From the NCBI GenBank assembly GCA_016845145.1, contig JAERTE010000075.1:1-64000 (forward strand): 64,000 nucleotides of DNA. Reading direction: 5' to 3'. Source of the DNA: Rhodospirillaceae bacterium (GTDB taxonomy: Bacteria > Pseudomonadota > Alphaproteobacteria > Rhodospirillales > Casp-alpha2). The position numbers and the translations under genes were made by a program. The notes under the pieces were generated by a model. It was not told the origin of the DNA, ran no database searches, and saw nothing but the letters and a program-made list of their open reading frames with translations. Below, in pieces: positions 1 to 9,349 of the stretch (the first letter of the stretch is position 1; every line of letters starts with the position of its first letter).

Positions 1-12
1 AAGATGCCTAAT

Positions 13-1332
13 CTACCCACGCCCCCGCTCCCACTTGTCGCGCAGCCGGTAGTAGCCGCCGATGATCGGCAGGAACCACGGATTGCCGCGATACAAAGGC
101 ACCGGCACGGGCGGGAAGTCGATGCCGGCGAAGCCGCTGTCGGACAGACCGTCCGCCAGAATGCGCCGCGCCACCTGATGGCCGAGATAGGTCATCATGG
201 CGACACCGCTGCCGTTGCACCCGGCGGCATAGTGCATGCCCTTCTCAAGCCCGATATGCGGCAGCGAATCGGTGGTCATGGCGACGAAGCCGGACCACGA
301 ATGGGTGATCCGCGCGTCTTTCAGCTGCGGCCAACGCGCGGTCATCATGCCATGCAGCAACCCGGCGCTGACGTCGGCGTCGACAGGGTGAAACCGCGCG
401 CGCCCGCCATACATGACGCGCCTGTCGCCCGGCGTCAGGCGGTAATAGCTGGTAATGCGAGCGCTTTCCGAGATCGTGCGGCCCTTCGGGATAAGCTCAA
501 GCGATAGATCTTCGGGAAGCTCCTCGGTAACGATGATCTGGCTCGAGATCGGCACCAGGCGCTTTCGTAACTGCGGCGTCAATCCGCCCGTATAGCCATT
601 GGTGGCGATGATGACCTGCTCTGCGCGGCAATCGCCTTGCGCAGTCTTCACAACAAACGCGCCGGCCCGGCCTTCGATGCCCGTCACCTCACAGTGCGCC
701 GTCAACCTCACACCCGCGGCATGGCAGGTTTCCAGCAACCCCTTGTGATAAAGCGCCGGATGCAGCTTTGCGGCACGTTTGATGGCTATGCCACCGTGGT
801 AAAAGTCGCTGCCGATCTCCGAGCGCTGATCTTTGCGTGTCACAACCTCGGCACCCACATCAAGCACCCGGTTCAGCATGTCGGCCTTCTTCACCAGACC
901 CGGAAAATGCCCGGGCGCGTTGGCGCCGATAAATCGACCACGTTGCTCCAAGTGGCAGTCGATCTGTTCATGCTCAATAAGCGCAACGACGTGATCGTAA
1001 GCTGCATGACTTTCCGCCAGCAAGGCTTCGGCCTGCACACCCTGGCCTGGCCCACCGGAAATGCCTTTGCCCAGATTGACGCCCGCACTGACGCCGCCGC
1101 CGCTGCGCGAACTGGCCGCTTCGCCAAAAGCCTGGGCGTCGACGACGGCCACGGCACGCCCGGCGCGCGCCAGTTCCAGCGCCGCCGACAAACCGGTGTA
1201 GCCGCTACCGACAACGAAAATCTCCGTCGTATTGGGAAGGTCCGACGAAAACCGCGTGCCGGGTTTTGCGGCCTCCCACCAGTAGGGCTCCGGTTTGTAA
1301 TCCGGGTGAAATAATGCACGGTCGGTTTTCAT
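13..1332 (-). CDS. FAD-dependent amine oxidase-like oxidoreductase (DAO family)
   Basis: Encodes 439 residues with a Rossmann FAD-binding motif near the N-terminus (VVGSGYTGLSAALELA, GxGxxG at about residues 42-47) followed by the E-A-A-S-S-R-S-G-G stretch seen in glycine-oxidase/PuuB-type flavoenzymes. The C-terminal part carries W-S-G-F-V-A-M-T-T-D-S-L-P-H-I-G and a G-C-N-G-S-G-V segment, typical of gamma-glutamylputrescine oxidase relatives. It probably oxidises an amine or amino acid to an imine with production of peroxide; the substrate cannot be read from sequence. The ATG at 1330-1332 is preceded by an AGGA at suitable distance. It lies downstream of SMP-30 on the same strand but is separated by about 160 bp with its own operator-like palindrome, so it is probably transcribed separately. 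No polyamine catabolism partners are visible; the gene is at the window edge. Confidence 0.85.
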   Translation of the reverse strand: MKTDRALFHPDYKPEPYWWEAAKPGTRFSSDLPNTTEIFVVGSGYTGLSAALELARAGRAVAVVDAQAFGEAASSRSGGGVSAGVNLGKGISGGPGQGVQAEALLAESHAAYDHVVALIEHEQIDCHLEQRGRFIGANAPGHFPGLVKKADMLNRVLDVGAEVVTRKDQRSEIGSDFYHGGIAIKRAAKLHPALYHKGLLETCHAAGVRLTAHCEVTGIEGRAGAFVVKTAQGDCRAEQVIIATNGYTGGLTPQLRKRLVPISSQIIVTEELPEDLSLELIPKGRTISESARITSYYRLTPGDRRVMYGGRARFHPVDADVSAGLLHGMMTARWPQLKDARITHSWSGFVAMTTDSLPHIGLEKGMHYAAGCNGSGVAMMTYLGHQVARRILADGLSDSGFAGIDFPPVPVPLYRGNPWFLPIIGGYYRLRDKWERGRG

Positions 1333-1421
1333 GATCTTCGTCCTACAGGGCCTTACACCGGGGCAAAGAAGAGTCTTGGTTTCAGCACCCTCACAAAAAA
1401 TGTACGGAACGAACCCAATTT

Positions 1422-1437
1422 GATCATTTGCATGATC
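1422..1437. promoter_or_regulatory. Operator-like palindrome upstream of the FAD oxidase
   Basis: Perfect 6-bp arms GATCAT and ATGATC are separated by TTGC, about 90 bp upstream of the FAD oxidase start, in an AT-rich stretch. The geometry suits a dimeric repressor site, but no regulator gene is adjacent. Confidence 0.3.
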
Positions 1438-1492
1438 TTATATGTGTTCGGTCTGTGTTGGGAAAATATACAAAAATAAGAATAAAGTCAAT

Positions 1493-2434
1493 CTAAAATG
1501 CCGCAAACCCTGCCACCTTCACCCGCACCCGATACAGCGACCCGGACGCTGTGACATAGAGGCTCCGGAAATCCTCATCGCCAAAGGCGAAATTGGTGGT
1601 GTGTTCGGGCATGTTGATGACGCCCAAACACGTGGCGTCGGGCGCGAACACGTGGACCCCGCCGGGGCCGACGACATAGAGATTATCCTCGCTGTCGACC
1701 TTCATGCCGTCGGGCTTCATACCTGGCGGCGTATCGGGATGGCGGCCATCGGGCTTTTCACCTTGGCTATCGAGCGTTTCAGCCCAAACATCACCACCGC
1801 TGATCCGGCCGTCGCCGATGCCATCGTGCGCCACATCGAACACCCGCACATGAAAGCGCGGCGTGTCGTTGACGAACAGCCGGGTCTCATCGACGGAGAA
1901 ACACAGCCCGTTCGGTTGCCAGAAGTCATCCGCCAACAGATCAAGCGCGCTGTTGTTGGGATCGATGCGGTAAAGACCCTGGTGCGGTTGTTCAATACCG
2001 CGCAACAATCCAATGTCTTCGCGAATTCGGCCATACGTGGGATCGGTGAAGTAAATCGCGCCGTCGCTTTTGACGACGATATCATTGGGGCTATTCAACT
2101 CGCGGCCATGGTAATGGCTGGCGAGCACGGTCTCCGTGCCATCGGCCTCGATCCGCACGACACGGCTGGTCTGGTGTTCGCAGCTGACAACACGACCCTG
2201 GCGGTCATAGGCGCTGCCGTTGGCCTTCTTCGATGGCCGGCGGTAGGTGGTGATACCATCCGCCGCCGACCAACGGCGCTGGTGGTCGTGGCGCATGTCG
2301 CTGAAAATCAAATGATGCTCGGTCGGGTGCCAGATCGGCCCTTCTGTAAAACCGAACCCGGTGGCTATCCGTTCGACCTCCGCGTCATCCCCGACGACAT
2401 CGCCGAACCGTGGGTCTCGAACCTGGACACTCAT
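1493..2434 (-). CDS. SMP-30/gluconolactonase/LRE family protein
   Basis: A 313-residue six-bladed beta-propeller protein of the SMP-30 family, which hydrolyses sugar lactones or related esters with a divalent metal. Family metal-site landmarks are visible: Glu in F-T-E-G-P, Asn in N-S-P-N-D-I-V-V, Asn in Q-P-N-G-L-C-F-S and Asp in P-D-G-M-K-V-D. A longer frame exists upstream, but the ATG at 2432-2434 overlaps the stop of the macro-domain gene by four bases (ATGA), so translational coupling decides the start. The true substrate is unknown. The neighbour handles ADP-ribose-type ligands, so a link between the two is possible but unproven. Confidence 0.85.
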   Translation of the reverse strand: MSVQVRDPRFGDVVGDDAEVERIATGFGFTEGPIWHPTEHHLIFSDMRHDHQRRWSAADGITTYRRPSKKANGSAYDRQGRVVSCEHQTSRVVRIEADGTETVLASHYHGRELNSPNDIVVKSDGAIYFTDPTYGRIREDIGLLRGIEQPHQGLYRIDPNNSALDLLADDFWQPNGLCFSVDETRLFVNDTPRFHVRVFDVAHDGIGDGRISGGDVWAETLDSQGEKPDGRHPDTPPGMKPDGMKVDSEDNLYVVGPGGVHVFAPDATCLGVINMPEHTTNFAFGDEDFRSLYVTASGSLYRVRVKVAGFAAF

Positions 2435-2952
2435 AAACCGTTCTCCCACTCTGTGAGCGCATCGCGATGGTGCGCCGCCGACGCGGCGCCGAAACAGCAA
2501 AAGATCACCCGCCCGACGCTACTCGCCCGGTTCATGAACGCCGCTACCGTCCCCACCGCGATACGCGCGGCACGGTCCGGCGGAAACCGATACACGCCGG
2601 TGGAAATAGCCGGAAAGGCGATGGAAACAAGGTCGTTGCTATCGGCAAGGGCAAGCGAATGACGATAACAGGCAGCAAGCAGGTCAGCTTCGCCCTGGTT
2701 ACCGCCCTGCCATACGGGGCCAACGGTATGAATCACGTGCTTGGCCGCCAGGTTGTAACCCAGCGTGATTTTTGCCTCGCCCGTGGGGCAGCCGCGCAAC
2801 TTGCGGCATTCCGCCAACAGCCCCGGTCCGGCGGCAGCATGGATGGCGCCATCGACGCCACCGCCGCCAAGCAAGCTTTCATTGGCGGCATTGACGATGG
2901 CATCAACGTCGAGCGTCGTGATATCGGCTTCGATGATCTCCATGCCCGACAT
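2431..2952 (-). CDS. Macro domain protein (O-acetyl-ADP-ribose deacetylase-like)
   Basis: The 173 residues form one macro domain. The ligand loop is clear: [18 protein letters not shown] near residues 23-40 and the second loop [11 protein letters not shown]. Such proteins bind ADP-ribose and often deacetylate O-acetyl-ADP-ribose or remove ADP-ribose from proteins (YmdB type). Its stop overlaps the start of the SMP-30 gene by four bases. Two ATGs nine bases apart (2952 and 2943) could serve as start, and neither has a strong Shine-Dalgarno. The cysteine-rich tail (I-F-C-C-F-G-A-A-S) departs from the usual MacroD C-terminus. Confidence 0.85.
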   Translation of the reverse strand: MSGMEIIEADITTLDVDAIVNAANESLLGGGGVDGAIHAAAGPGLLAECRKLRGCPTGEAKITLGYNLAAKHVIHTVGPVWQGGNQGEADLLAACYRHSLALADSNDLVSIAFPAISTGVYRFPPDRAARIAVGTVAAFMNRASSVGRVIFCCFGAASAAHHRDALTEWENGL

Positions 2953-2996
2953 GGTATCACGCCCAGAAATGTCGAAAAGGGCACGGCGAAAAAGGT

Positions 2997-3581
2997 CTAG
3001 CCGTTGGGGTCGATCCCAAAATCGGACCGCTCGGCTTCGGCCTCAGCGGCCTCAGCGGCTTCGGCACGGTCCATGGCTTCGCGGATCAGCGTGGTGGCCT
3101 CTTCTGCTTCGCCCCAACGCTGCACCTTTACCCACTTGCCCTTTTCCAGATCCTTGTAGTGCTCGAAGAAGTGCTGGATTTGCTCCAACATGATGGGGCG
3201 GATATCGCGGTACGAGCTAACGTCGCCATAGAACGGATGCAGGTCGTCCACCGGCACGCAGAGAATTTTCTCGTCAATGCCGGCCTCGTCCTCCATCACC
3301 AGCACGCCGATCGGCCGGCATCGGATAATGACGCCGGGAATGACCGGAATCTGCCCAAGCACAGCCGCGTCAGCGGGGTCGCCATCTTCCGACAACGTGT
3401 GCGGGATGAAACCGTAGTTGCACGGATAGTACATGGCGGTGTGCAAAAATCGGTCGACGTACATGGCGCCGGATTTCTTATCCAGCTCGTACTTGACGGG
3501 GTTGCCGCCGATGGGAATTTCAATGATGACGTTGACGTCAAAAGGCGGGTTGCTGCCGACGGGAATCTGGCTGATATCCAT
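2997..3581 (-). CDS. ppa: Inorganic pyrophosphatase, family I
   Basis: A 194-residue soluble class I pyrophosphatase that hydrolyses PPi to phosphate and pulls biosynthetic reactions forward. The signature D-G-D-P-A-D at residues 66-71 supplies the Mg-binding aspartates; Ala at position 70 replaces the usual larger hydrophobic residue. [12 protein letters not shown] near residue 21 and [10 protein letters not shown] near 51 are also family landmarks. It is somewhat longer than the roughly 175-residue enteric enzyme because of an alanine/glutamate-rich C-terminal tail that may form a short helix. It sits between the macro-domain gene and the AmpG-like gene on the same strand, with about 45-55 bp on each side. 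Confidence 0.95.
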   Translation of the reverse strand: MDISQIPVGSNPPFDVNVIIEIPIGGNPVKYELDKKSGAMYVDRFLHTAMYYPCNYGFIPHTLSEDGDPADAAVLGQIPVIPGVIIRCRPIGVLVMEDEAGIDEKILCVPVDDLHPFYGDVSSYRDIRPIMLEQIQHFFEHYKDLEKGKWVKVQRWGEAEEATTLIREAMDRAEAAEAAEAEAERSDFGIDPNG

Positions 3582-3637
3582 GGTCCCTCATCCTTTTCCT
3601 GGCTTTTCCTGTTGCTCCCCCCGAAACAGAGAAGTTT

Positions 3638-4924
3638 TTAATCGTTTGCCGCGCCAATGGCCAGCCGCTTTTCAATGCCTGATTGGCGCATCAGCCACGC
3701 CAGCACCAACAGGCCCGGGATGGCGGCGAAGGTCGTGAGCACGAAAAACGTCACCCAATCGACGCGCTCCGCCAGCCAACCCGCGCCCGACGACATGACG
3801 GTGCGCGAAAACGCCATCAACGATGTCAGCAGCGCGTACTGCGTCGCGGTATAAGCGCTGTGGCACAGGCTGGAGAGATAAGCGACGAACGCCGTGGTGC
3901 CCATGCCGGTGGTGATGTTCTCGACCGCAATGGTTGCCGTCAGCCACCAGAGGTCCGCGCCGGCCCAGGCTTGCGCCACGAACACCAAATTCGACGCCGC
4001 CATCAACACGCCGCAAATCATCAAACCTGTCAGGATGCCGGTGCGCGCCAGCACCAGGCCGCCCAAAAATCCGCCCGCGATGATGGCGTTGAATCCAAAT
4101 ACTTTTGCAATCTCGGCGATCTCGGTTTTGGTGAAGCCGAGCTCCAGGAAAAACGGGATTTTCATGACGCTCAGCACCGCGTCGCCAAATTTGTACAGCA
4201 ACACAAAAAGCACGATGGCGATCCAGCCCGGCCGGATGACAAAATCCTTGAACGGGCCGACCACTGCATCTTGCATCCACACAGCCAAGTCTCGCTCGGG
4301 CGGCGGTGCGTCGGTTTTGGGTTCGGGATTCATCAAAATGGCGATGATACCGACCAGAACCAGCGCCGCCATGCCCATGTAAACCACGCTCCACGGAAAC
4401 AAATCGGCCATGATCAACCCGACGGCGCCCGCACCGACCTGGCCCAAACGCCAACCGAACGTCGCGGTGGCGGCGCCGGCGGCCAACTGCTCTTCATCCA
4501 GCGATTCGACCCGGTAGGCATCGACGACGATATCCTGGCTGGCCGATGCGAAGGTCACAACAAAGGCGAACGCCGCCGTCCACCACAGATCCGTCGCCGG
4601 GTTGGTCATGCCCAACCCCAGCACCGCGCCCAAAAGCAGGACCTGCGTCACCAGCGCCCAACCGCGCCTGCGCCCGAACAGCCGCGTCATGATGGGCAGC
4701 GGCAGATGATCCATCAGCGGCGCCCAAATAAATTTCAGCGAATAAGGCAGGCTGACCAGGGCGAACAAACCGATGGCTGTTTTGGTGACGCCCGATTCCG
4801 CCAGCCATGCGGTCAGCGGCTCGGCCACGACGCCGAACGGTAATCCGCTCGAAAAACCCAGAAACAAAAAGGCCAGCACACGCGGATTTCGGTAAACGCC
4901 CGCCGATTGCAGCCAGGTTTTCAT
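3638..4924 (-). CDS. ampG: AmpG-like MFS transporter (muropeptide permease family)
   Basis: A 428-residue major facilitator protein with about twelve hydrophobic segments. The N-terminus carries AmpG landmarks: G-F-S-S-G-L-P-F-G-V-V in helix 1, then P-Y-S-L-K-F-I-W-A-P-L-M-D and the cytoplasmic loop L-F-G-R-R-R-G-W. Characterised AmpG imports GlcNAc-anhydro-muropeptides from the periplasm for cell-wall recycling; a lytic transglycosylase gene (mltA) lies elsewhere in the window. Its start overlaps the stop of the upstream glycosyltransferase by four bases, so the two are translationally coupled. AmpG family is well supported; muropeptide specificity is inferred. Confidence 0.85.
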   Translation of the reverse strand: MKTWLQSAGVYRNPRVLAFLFLGFSSGLPFGVVAEPLTAWLAESGVTKTAIGLFALVSLPYSLKFIWAPLMDHLPLPIMTRLFGRRRGWALVTQVLLLGAVLGLGMTNPATDLWWTAAFAFVVTFASASQDIVVDAYRVESLDEEQLAAGAATATFGWRLGQVGAGAVGLIMADLFPWSVVYMGMAALVLVGIIAILMNPEPKTDAPPPERDLAVWMQDAVVGPFKDFVIRPGWIAIVLFVLLYKFGDAVLSVMKIPFFLELGFTKTEIAEIAKVFGFNAIIAGGFLGGLVLARTGILTGLMICGVLMAASNLVFVAQAWAGADLWWLTATIAVENITTGMGTTAFVAYLSSLCHSAYTATQYALLTSLMAFSRTVMSSGAGWLAERVDWVTFFVLTTFAAIPGLLVLAWLMRQSGIEKRLAIGAAND

Positions 4925-6132
4925 TTAATGGATGCCACCTTCAACAAATCGCCGCATGCCTCTTGCACTTGGCTCATGTCCACTGCCGCAACACAAGGAA
5001 ACGACGCTTTCGCATCTTCGCGTTTGTGGCAGCGCCAGAAGCAATGATAGCAGTCCATGCGCTGATAGACGAACCGCGCCGTCTCGGGCCGTACGCTTTC
5101 GGGGTAGGGCACGAAGCATCCGAAGTGCCCGCCGCCGACAATCACTACGCTGGGCGCACCCAAGCCGATGGCCACGTGCGCAGGGCCGGTGTCGTTGCTG
5201 ACCACAAGGGCGGCCCTGTGCATCAGATCGAACATTTCAGGCAGCGTGGTTTTGCCGGTCAGGTCGATGACATCGTCGGACGCCGGGATGACCGCGGCTT
5301 TCTCTTCCGCCTTACCGATAAACACCACGCGCATGCCCTGCCCCGCCAACCAACCCGCGAGCTCGATATACTGCGCCATCGGCCAGCGGCGGCCATATTC
5401 GTTGGAGCCGGGATTAAGGACGGCATAGGGTTTATCAGTCGCTACCGGCGGCGGGTTGTTTCGCCACGGCAATCGGGGCGCTTTCGGGTCGGGAGCGTCA
5501 CCGGTGAACAGCGCCGTAAAGGCCGCATGGCGCTCGATCTCGTGACGCGGATAAGGACCTGTATCGACGACGTCGGAAACCTGACTCAGATACCAGGCAT
5601 ATTCAGCCCGCGTCGGGCCGTTGATGTAAGGCAGCGACATGATCGTCTTGGGTGCACCGGCAACGCGCGCCAGACTGTCGGCCATCAGCGCACGGCGGAA
5701 ATAGGCGTCGCATACGGTGACCGCGACATTAAGGCGGCGCACGCGGGCATTCACCCAAATCCGGTAGAGCAGGCGCTTGGCGTACTTATGTTCATCAATG
5801 GCCATCACGTGATAGCCATCGAACACATGGTCGGCGACGCTCTCCCAGCTTTTGCAGCCAAGCACGAAAATCTGTTCTTTCGGTACGCCGAACGCCTGGG
5901 CGTAGTCTTCCAGGCTATTCCTGAACAGCACCATGTCGCCGATGCCGTCCATGCGGATCACCAAAATGCCCTTGCGCCCGCGCGCCAGGGCTTTCATACG
6001 CTGCATGGCATCGGTGATGCGGAACAACCACCAGCGCCGGCGCATACCCGCCGGCAACAAACGCCAGAACCCGCCGGCCTTGACCGTAGTCGGTTGCGCG
6101 GGTTCAAGAGTTGGCTGCGCGGGCTCGGGCAT
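4921..6132 (-). CDS. Glycosyltransferase family 9 (heptosyltransferase-like)
   Basis: A 403-residue GT9 enzyme, the family of LPS heptosyltransferases that use ADP-heptose at the inner membrane. Evidence is the N-terminal R-M-D-G-I-G-D-M-V-L-F-R near residue 60, P-G-S-N-E-Y-G-R-R-W-P in the middle, and S-N-D-T-G-P-A-H-V-A-I-G-L-G-A-P in the donor-binding domain. A proline-rich N-terminal extension of about 50 residues precedes the core, and the C-terminus has a cysteine/histidine cluster (C-Y-H-C-F-W-R-C-H) ending in F-P-C, also found in some alphaproteobacterial GT9 proteins. It overlaps ampG by four bases and begins only 8 bp after typA ends, so the three probably share a transcript. The acceptor is unknown. 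Confidence 0.85.
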   Translation of the reverse strand: MPEPAQPTLEPAQPTTVKAGGFWRLLPAGMRRRWWLFRITDAMQRMKALARGRKGILVIRMDGIGDMVLFRNSLEDYAQAFGVPKEQIFVLGCKSWESVADHVFDGYHVMAIDEHKYAKRLLYRIWVNARVRRLNVAVTVCDAYFRRALMADSLARVAGAPKTIMSLPYINGPTRAEYAWYLSQVSDVVDTGPYPRHEIERHAAFTALFTGDAPDPKAPRLPWRNNPPPVATDKPYAVLNPGSNEYGRRWPMAQYIELAGWLAGQGMRVVFIGKAEEKAAVIPASDDVIDLTGKTTLPEMFDLMHRAALVVSNDTGPAHVAIGLGAPSVVIVGGGHFGCFVPYPESVRPETARFVYQRMDCYHCFWRCHKREDAKASFPCVAAVDMSQVQEACGDLLKVASIK

Positions 6133-6140
6133 GACCAGCC

Positions 6141-7964
6141 TTAACCGGCCTCGGCGCGGCGCTGTGCTTTCTTGCGCTCGTGCGGATCGAGATGCTGTTT
6201 GCGCAGCCGAACGTGGTCGGGTGTCACCTCAACGCGCTCGTCGTCCTGGATGTAGGCGATGGCCTGCTCCAGGCTCATGCGCCGGGGCGGCGTCAGGCGC
6301 ACGGTCTCGTCGGTGCCGGATGCGCGGATATTGGTCAGCTGCTTGGATTTCATCGGGTTCACTTCGAGATCGTTGCCGCGGCTGTGCTCGCCGATGATCA
6401 TACCCTCGTAAACCTGAATACCGGAACCAATAAACAACGGCCCGCGTCCCTCAAGTCCCGCCAAACCATAGGCGACGCTTTTGCCGCTGGCGTTGGAGAT
6501 CAACACACCGTTGCGCCGCCCCGGAATGGCGCCCATGTGCGCAGCAAACCCCTGAAACACCCGGCTCATGATACCGGTGCCGCGCGTCTCGGTCAGGAAC
6601 TCCCCGTGATACCCGATCAGGCCGCGCGCCGGCGCGTTGAACGTCAGGCGCACCTTGCCGCCGCCCGACGGGCGCATCTCTGTCATCTTGCCTTTACGCA
6701 GGCTCATGGCCTCGACGACGATGCCGGAAAACTCCTCGTCGACATCGATCTGCACCTCTTCCATGGGCTCTTCGCGCTCACCGGTATCCGGGTTTTCCCT
6801 GTACAGCACGCGCGGGCGCGAGATCGACAGTTCAAACCCTTCGCGCCGCATCTGTTCGATCAACACGCCCAACTGCAACTCGCCACGCCCCGCGACCTCA
6901 AAGGCATCGTTACCGGCGGTCTCGGTGACGCGGATGGCGACGTTGCCCTCGGCTTCGCGCATCAAGCGGTCGCGGATCATGCGCGACGTCACTTTCGAGC
7001 CGTCCTGGCCAGCCAGCGGCGAATCGTTGATCGCGAACGTCATCGCCAAAGTCGGTGGGTCGACCGGCTGCGCTTCAAGCGCGCTCTCGACCGCCACGTC
7101 ACATAGTGTGTCGGCGACGCTGGACTTTTGCATGCCGGCCAGCGCCACGATATCCCCGGCCTCGGCGCGCTCAACCGGTTCGCGCGACAGGCCCCTAAAG
7201 CCCAGCACTTTCGTGACGCGCGCCTGCTCGATCTTCGAGCCGTCGCGGCTCAGCGCCTGAATGGTGGTGTTCGGCGTGATCGACCCGCTGGCGATGCGCC
7301 CCGTCAGCACGCGGCCCAAAAAATTATCCGCCTCAAGCGTCGTCACCAGCATGGAAAACGGTGCGTCGGGTTCGGCCGCGGGCGGGGGGACGTGTTCAAG
7401 CACGCGCTCGAAGATGATCTCCATGCCGCCCTTGTCGTCTTCCGGCTCGGCCCCGGCCCAGCCGTTCTTGGCCGACGCGAAGATGGTCGGGAAGTCGAGT
7501 TGTTCGTCGTTGGCGTCCAGGGCCGAGAACAAATCAAACACTTCGTCCTGCACTTCATAGGCGCGGGATTCAGGCTTATCGACCTTGTTGATGACAACAA
7601 TCGGCTTCAGGCCCAGCTTCAGCGCCTTGGCGGTAACGAACTTGGTCTGCGGCATCGGCCCTTCGGCGGCATCCACCAACAGCAACACGCCGTCGACCAT
7701 ACTCAGGATACGCTCCACCTCACCGCCGAAATCGGCGTGGCCGGGAGTGTCGACGATGTTGATACGCTTGCCTTGCCAGTCGACCGAGGTGCACTTGGCC
7801 AAAATGGTGATGCCGCGTTCGCGTTCCAACTCGCCCGAATCCATGGCGCGCTCGGCGACTTTTTCGTTGTCACGGAACAGCCCGCTCTGGCGCAGCAGGA
7901 CGTCAACCAGGGTCGTTTTGCCGTGATCGACGTGCGCGATGATGGCGATGTTGCGAAGTTCCAT
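6141..7964 (-). CDS. typA: Ribosome-associated translational GTPase TypA/BipA
   Basis: A 607-residue member of the elongation factor superfamily. GTPase motifs appear in order: A-H-V-D-H-G-K-T-T (P-loop, residues 9-17), E-R-G-I-T-I (switch I), D-T-P-G-H-A-D-F (switch II) and N-K-V-D-K-P (specificity). The EF-G-like domains and the BipA-specific C-terminal domain follow, including [11 protein letters not shown]. BipA binds the 70S ribosome and supports 50S assembly and growth at low temperature or under stress. Length matches the family. It starts 4 bp after the upstream PfkB-kinase stop, which suggests a common transcript. Confidence 0.96.
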   Translation of the reverse strand: MELRNIAIIAHVDHGKTTLVDVLLRQSGLFRDNEKVAERAMDSGELERERGITILAKCTSVDWQGKRINIVDTPGHADFGGEVERILSMVDGVLLLVDAAEGPMPQTKFVTAKALKLGLKPIVVINKVDKPESRAYEVQDEVFDLFSALDANDEQLDFPTIFASAKNGWAGAEPEDDKGGMEIIFERVLEHVPPPAAEPDAPFSMLVTTLEADNFLGRVLTGRIASGSITPNTTIQALSRDGSKIEQARVTKVLGFRGLSREPVERAEAGDIVALAGMQKSSVADTLCDVAVESALEAQPVDPPTLAMTFAINDSPLAGQDGSKVTSRMIRDRLMREAEGNVAIRVTETAGNDAFEVAGRGELQLGVLIEQMRREGFELSISRPRVLYRENPDTGEREEPMEEVQIDVDEEFSGIVVEAMSLRKGKMTEMRPSGGGKVRLTFNAPARGLIGYHGEFLTETRGTGIMSRVFQGFAAHMGAIPGRRNGVLISNASGKSVAYGLAGLEGRGPLFIGSGIQVYEGMIIGEHSRGNDLEVNPMKSKQLTNIRASGTDETVRLTPPRRMSLEQAIAYIQDDERVEVTPDHVRLRKQHLDPHERKKAQRRAEAG

Positions 7965-7968
7965 AATT

Positions 7969-8979
7969 TTATGCGTCTCCTAAGCGGGCTTCCACCAGCT
8001 CCTTCAAGGGCCGGTCGGGCCTGGCGCCCATATGCTGGATCACCTCCGACGCGGCGACGTTGCCGATATGCGCGCACCTGGAAAGTTCATCGCCTTGGCT
8101 CAAACCAAACAGGAAGCCCGCCGCATAGGCATCGCCGGCGCCGGTGGTATCGACCAAGCGTTCAATCGGGTCGGCGTCGACCACATGCACTTCATCGCCT
8201 GCAACCACGACGGAACCCTTGGCACCACGCGTCAGCGCCACAATATCGCAGTGGCCGCGCACCGCTTGCAGGGCGGCATCGAACTCGTCGGCTTCGTAGA
8301 GCGAGATGATTTCTTCTTCATTGGCGAACAGGATATCCACATGCCCCGCGACCAGATCCAGAAAATCGGCGCGGTGGCGATCGACACAGAACGGGTCGGA
8401 CAGGCTCAAACTGACCTTGCGGCCCTTGGCGTGAGCAATGTCGCAGGCCTTGCGGAACGCTTCCTTGGCGGCGGGCGGATCCCAGAGATAGCCCTCCAGA
8501 TAGGTGATGGCCGACGCCGCCACCTGGTCCTCATTGATGTCGTCGGGCCCCAGGTCGACACAGGCGCCCAAGTAAGTCTGCATAGTGCGCTCGGCATCCG
8601 GCGACACCAAGACGAGGCTGGTCGCGGTCGGCGGACCATCGGTCGCGGCGGGGGTGTCGAAGGCGACGCCCAAGGCGGTGATGTCGTGGCGGAACACGCT
8701 GCCCAGCTGGTCACCGTGAACCTTGCCGATAAACGCACCGCGCCCGCCCAGCGAGGCGAGGCCCGCGATGGTGTTGGCGGCGGACCCGCCGGAGCATTCG
8801 ACCGCCGGGCCGACTTTCGCATACAGCTCGCCGGCGCGCTCTGAATCGACCAGCGCCATGGCGCCTTTGTCGAGGCCTTCAGCGGCCAAAAAATCATCTT
8901 CGGCATGGGCCAGAATATCGACAATGGCATTGCCGATGCCCAACACATCAAATTGAACATCGAAACGGGTATCGCTCAT
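7969..8979 (-). CDS. PfkB family kinase, adenosine kinase-like
   Basis: A 336-residue ribokinase/PfkB fold kinase. The substrate-side motif G-I-G-N-A-I-V-D-I occurs near the N-terminus, G-G-S-A-A-N-T-I-A-G in the sugar-binding region, and D-T-T-G-A-G-D-A-Y-A-A-G-F-L-F near residue 280 holds the catalytic Asp and anion hole. Alphaproteobacterial homologues with this N-terminus are usually named adenosine kinase, which makes AMP from adenosine, but other sugars or nucleosides are possible. A TTG frame extends 12 codons upstream; I chose the ATG at 8977-8979 because it has an AGGAG eleven bases upstream and matches family starts. Confidence 0.85.
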   Translation of the reverse strand: MSDTRFDVQFDVLGIGNAIVDILAHAEDDFLAAEGLDKGAMALVDSERAGELYAKVGPAVECSGGSAANTIAGLASLGGRGAFIGKVHGDQLGSVFRHDITALGVAFDTPAATDGPPTATSLVLVSPDAERTMQTYLGACVDLGPDDINEDQVAASAITYLEGYLWDPPAAKEAFRKACDIAHAKGRKVSLSLSDPFCVDRHRADFLDLVAGHVDILFANEEEIISLYEADEFDAALQAVRGHCDIVALTRGAKGSVVVAGDEVHVVDADPIERLVDTTGAGDAYAAGFLFGLSQGDELSRCAHIGNVAASEVIQHMGARPDRPLKELVEARLGDA

Positions 8980-9349
8980 GGATAGGGTCACTCCTGGAGG
9001 TCGGCCCAAACGCAAATTGCCAAGCGGGCCGGAAAGGCGCGCAGTATAGCCACGAACGCCGGTGCGGCAAGGGATTGGGGAGGGTCATTCTCTCATATCG
9101 ACCATCGGCTACCATCACCCCCCTCCCGACCTCCCCCCATTAAGGGGGGAGGAGCTATTTTTCCAGCGCTGACTTGCTATTTAGCGATTGAGAAATACAG
9201 ATCGCGCCCGCGCATGACGATAATTTAGACATGTAAGAAAATTTAATTGATTCTTCATTGGTTTACGGGCATTTATTGAGCCTGTGATTGAGGAATTGCA
9301 TATTTCTTATCCATAACATTAATAAACTGATATAACGGTTTGATATTAC
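8980..9349. other. Divergent intergenic region, 370 bp
   Basis: No gene is visible between the PfkB kinase (leftward) and the EI24 gene (rightward). The left part is GC-rich and holds a strong hairpin at 9130-9152. From about 9175 to 9349 the sequence becomes AT-rich and presumably holds the promoter for the EI24-bactofilin-lipoprotein genes. I could not assign -35/-10 boxes with confidence. Confidence 0.5.
9130..9152. repeat. Intergenic C/G-run hairpin (9-bp stem), possible dispersed repeat or terminator
   Basis: CCTCCCCCC at 9130-9138 pairs perfectly with GGGGGGAGG at 9144-9152 around the loop ATTAA. On the plus strand it is followed by AGCTATTTTT, so it could terminate rightward transcription, although no rightward gene ends here. 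Similar C-run/G-run palindromes are recurrent intergenic repeats in many alphaproteobacteria, which is the likelier explanation. Confidence 0.45.

Noticed and set aside
1442-2662. 406-residue plus-strand frame opposite SMP-30
   Set aside because: Antisense to two conserved genes, no family resemblance.
4807-6144. 445-residue plus-strand frame opposite the glycosyltransferase
   Set aside because: Antisense to a GT9 gene with clear motifs; composition explains the open frame.
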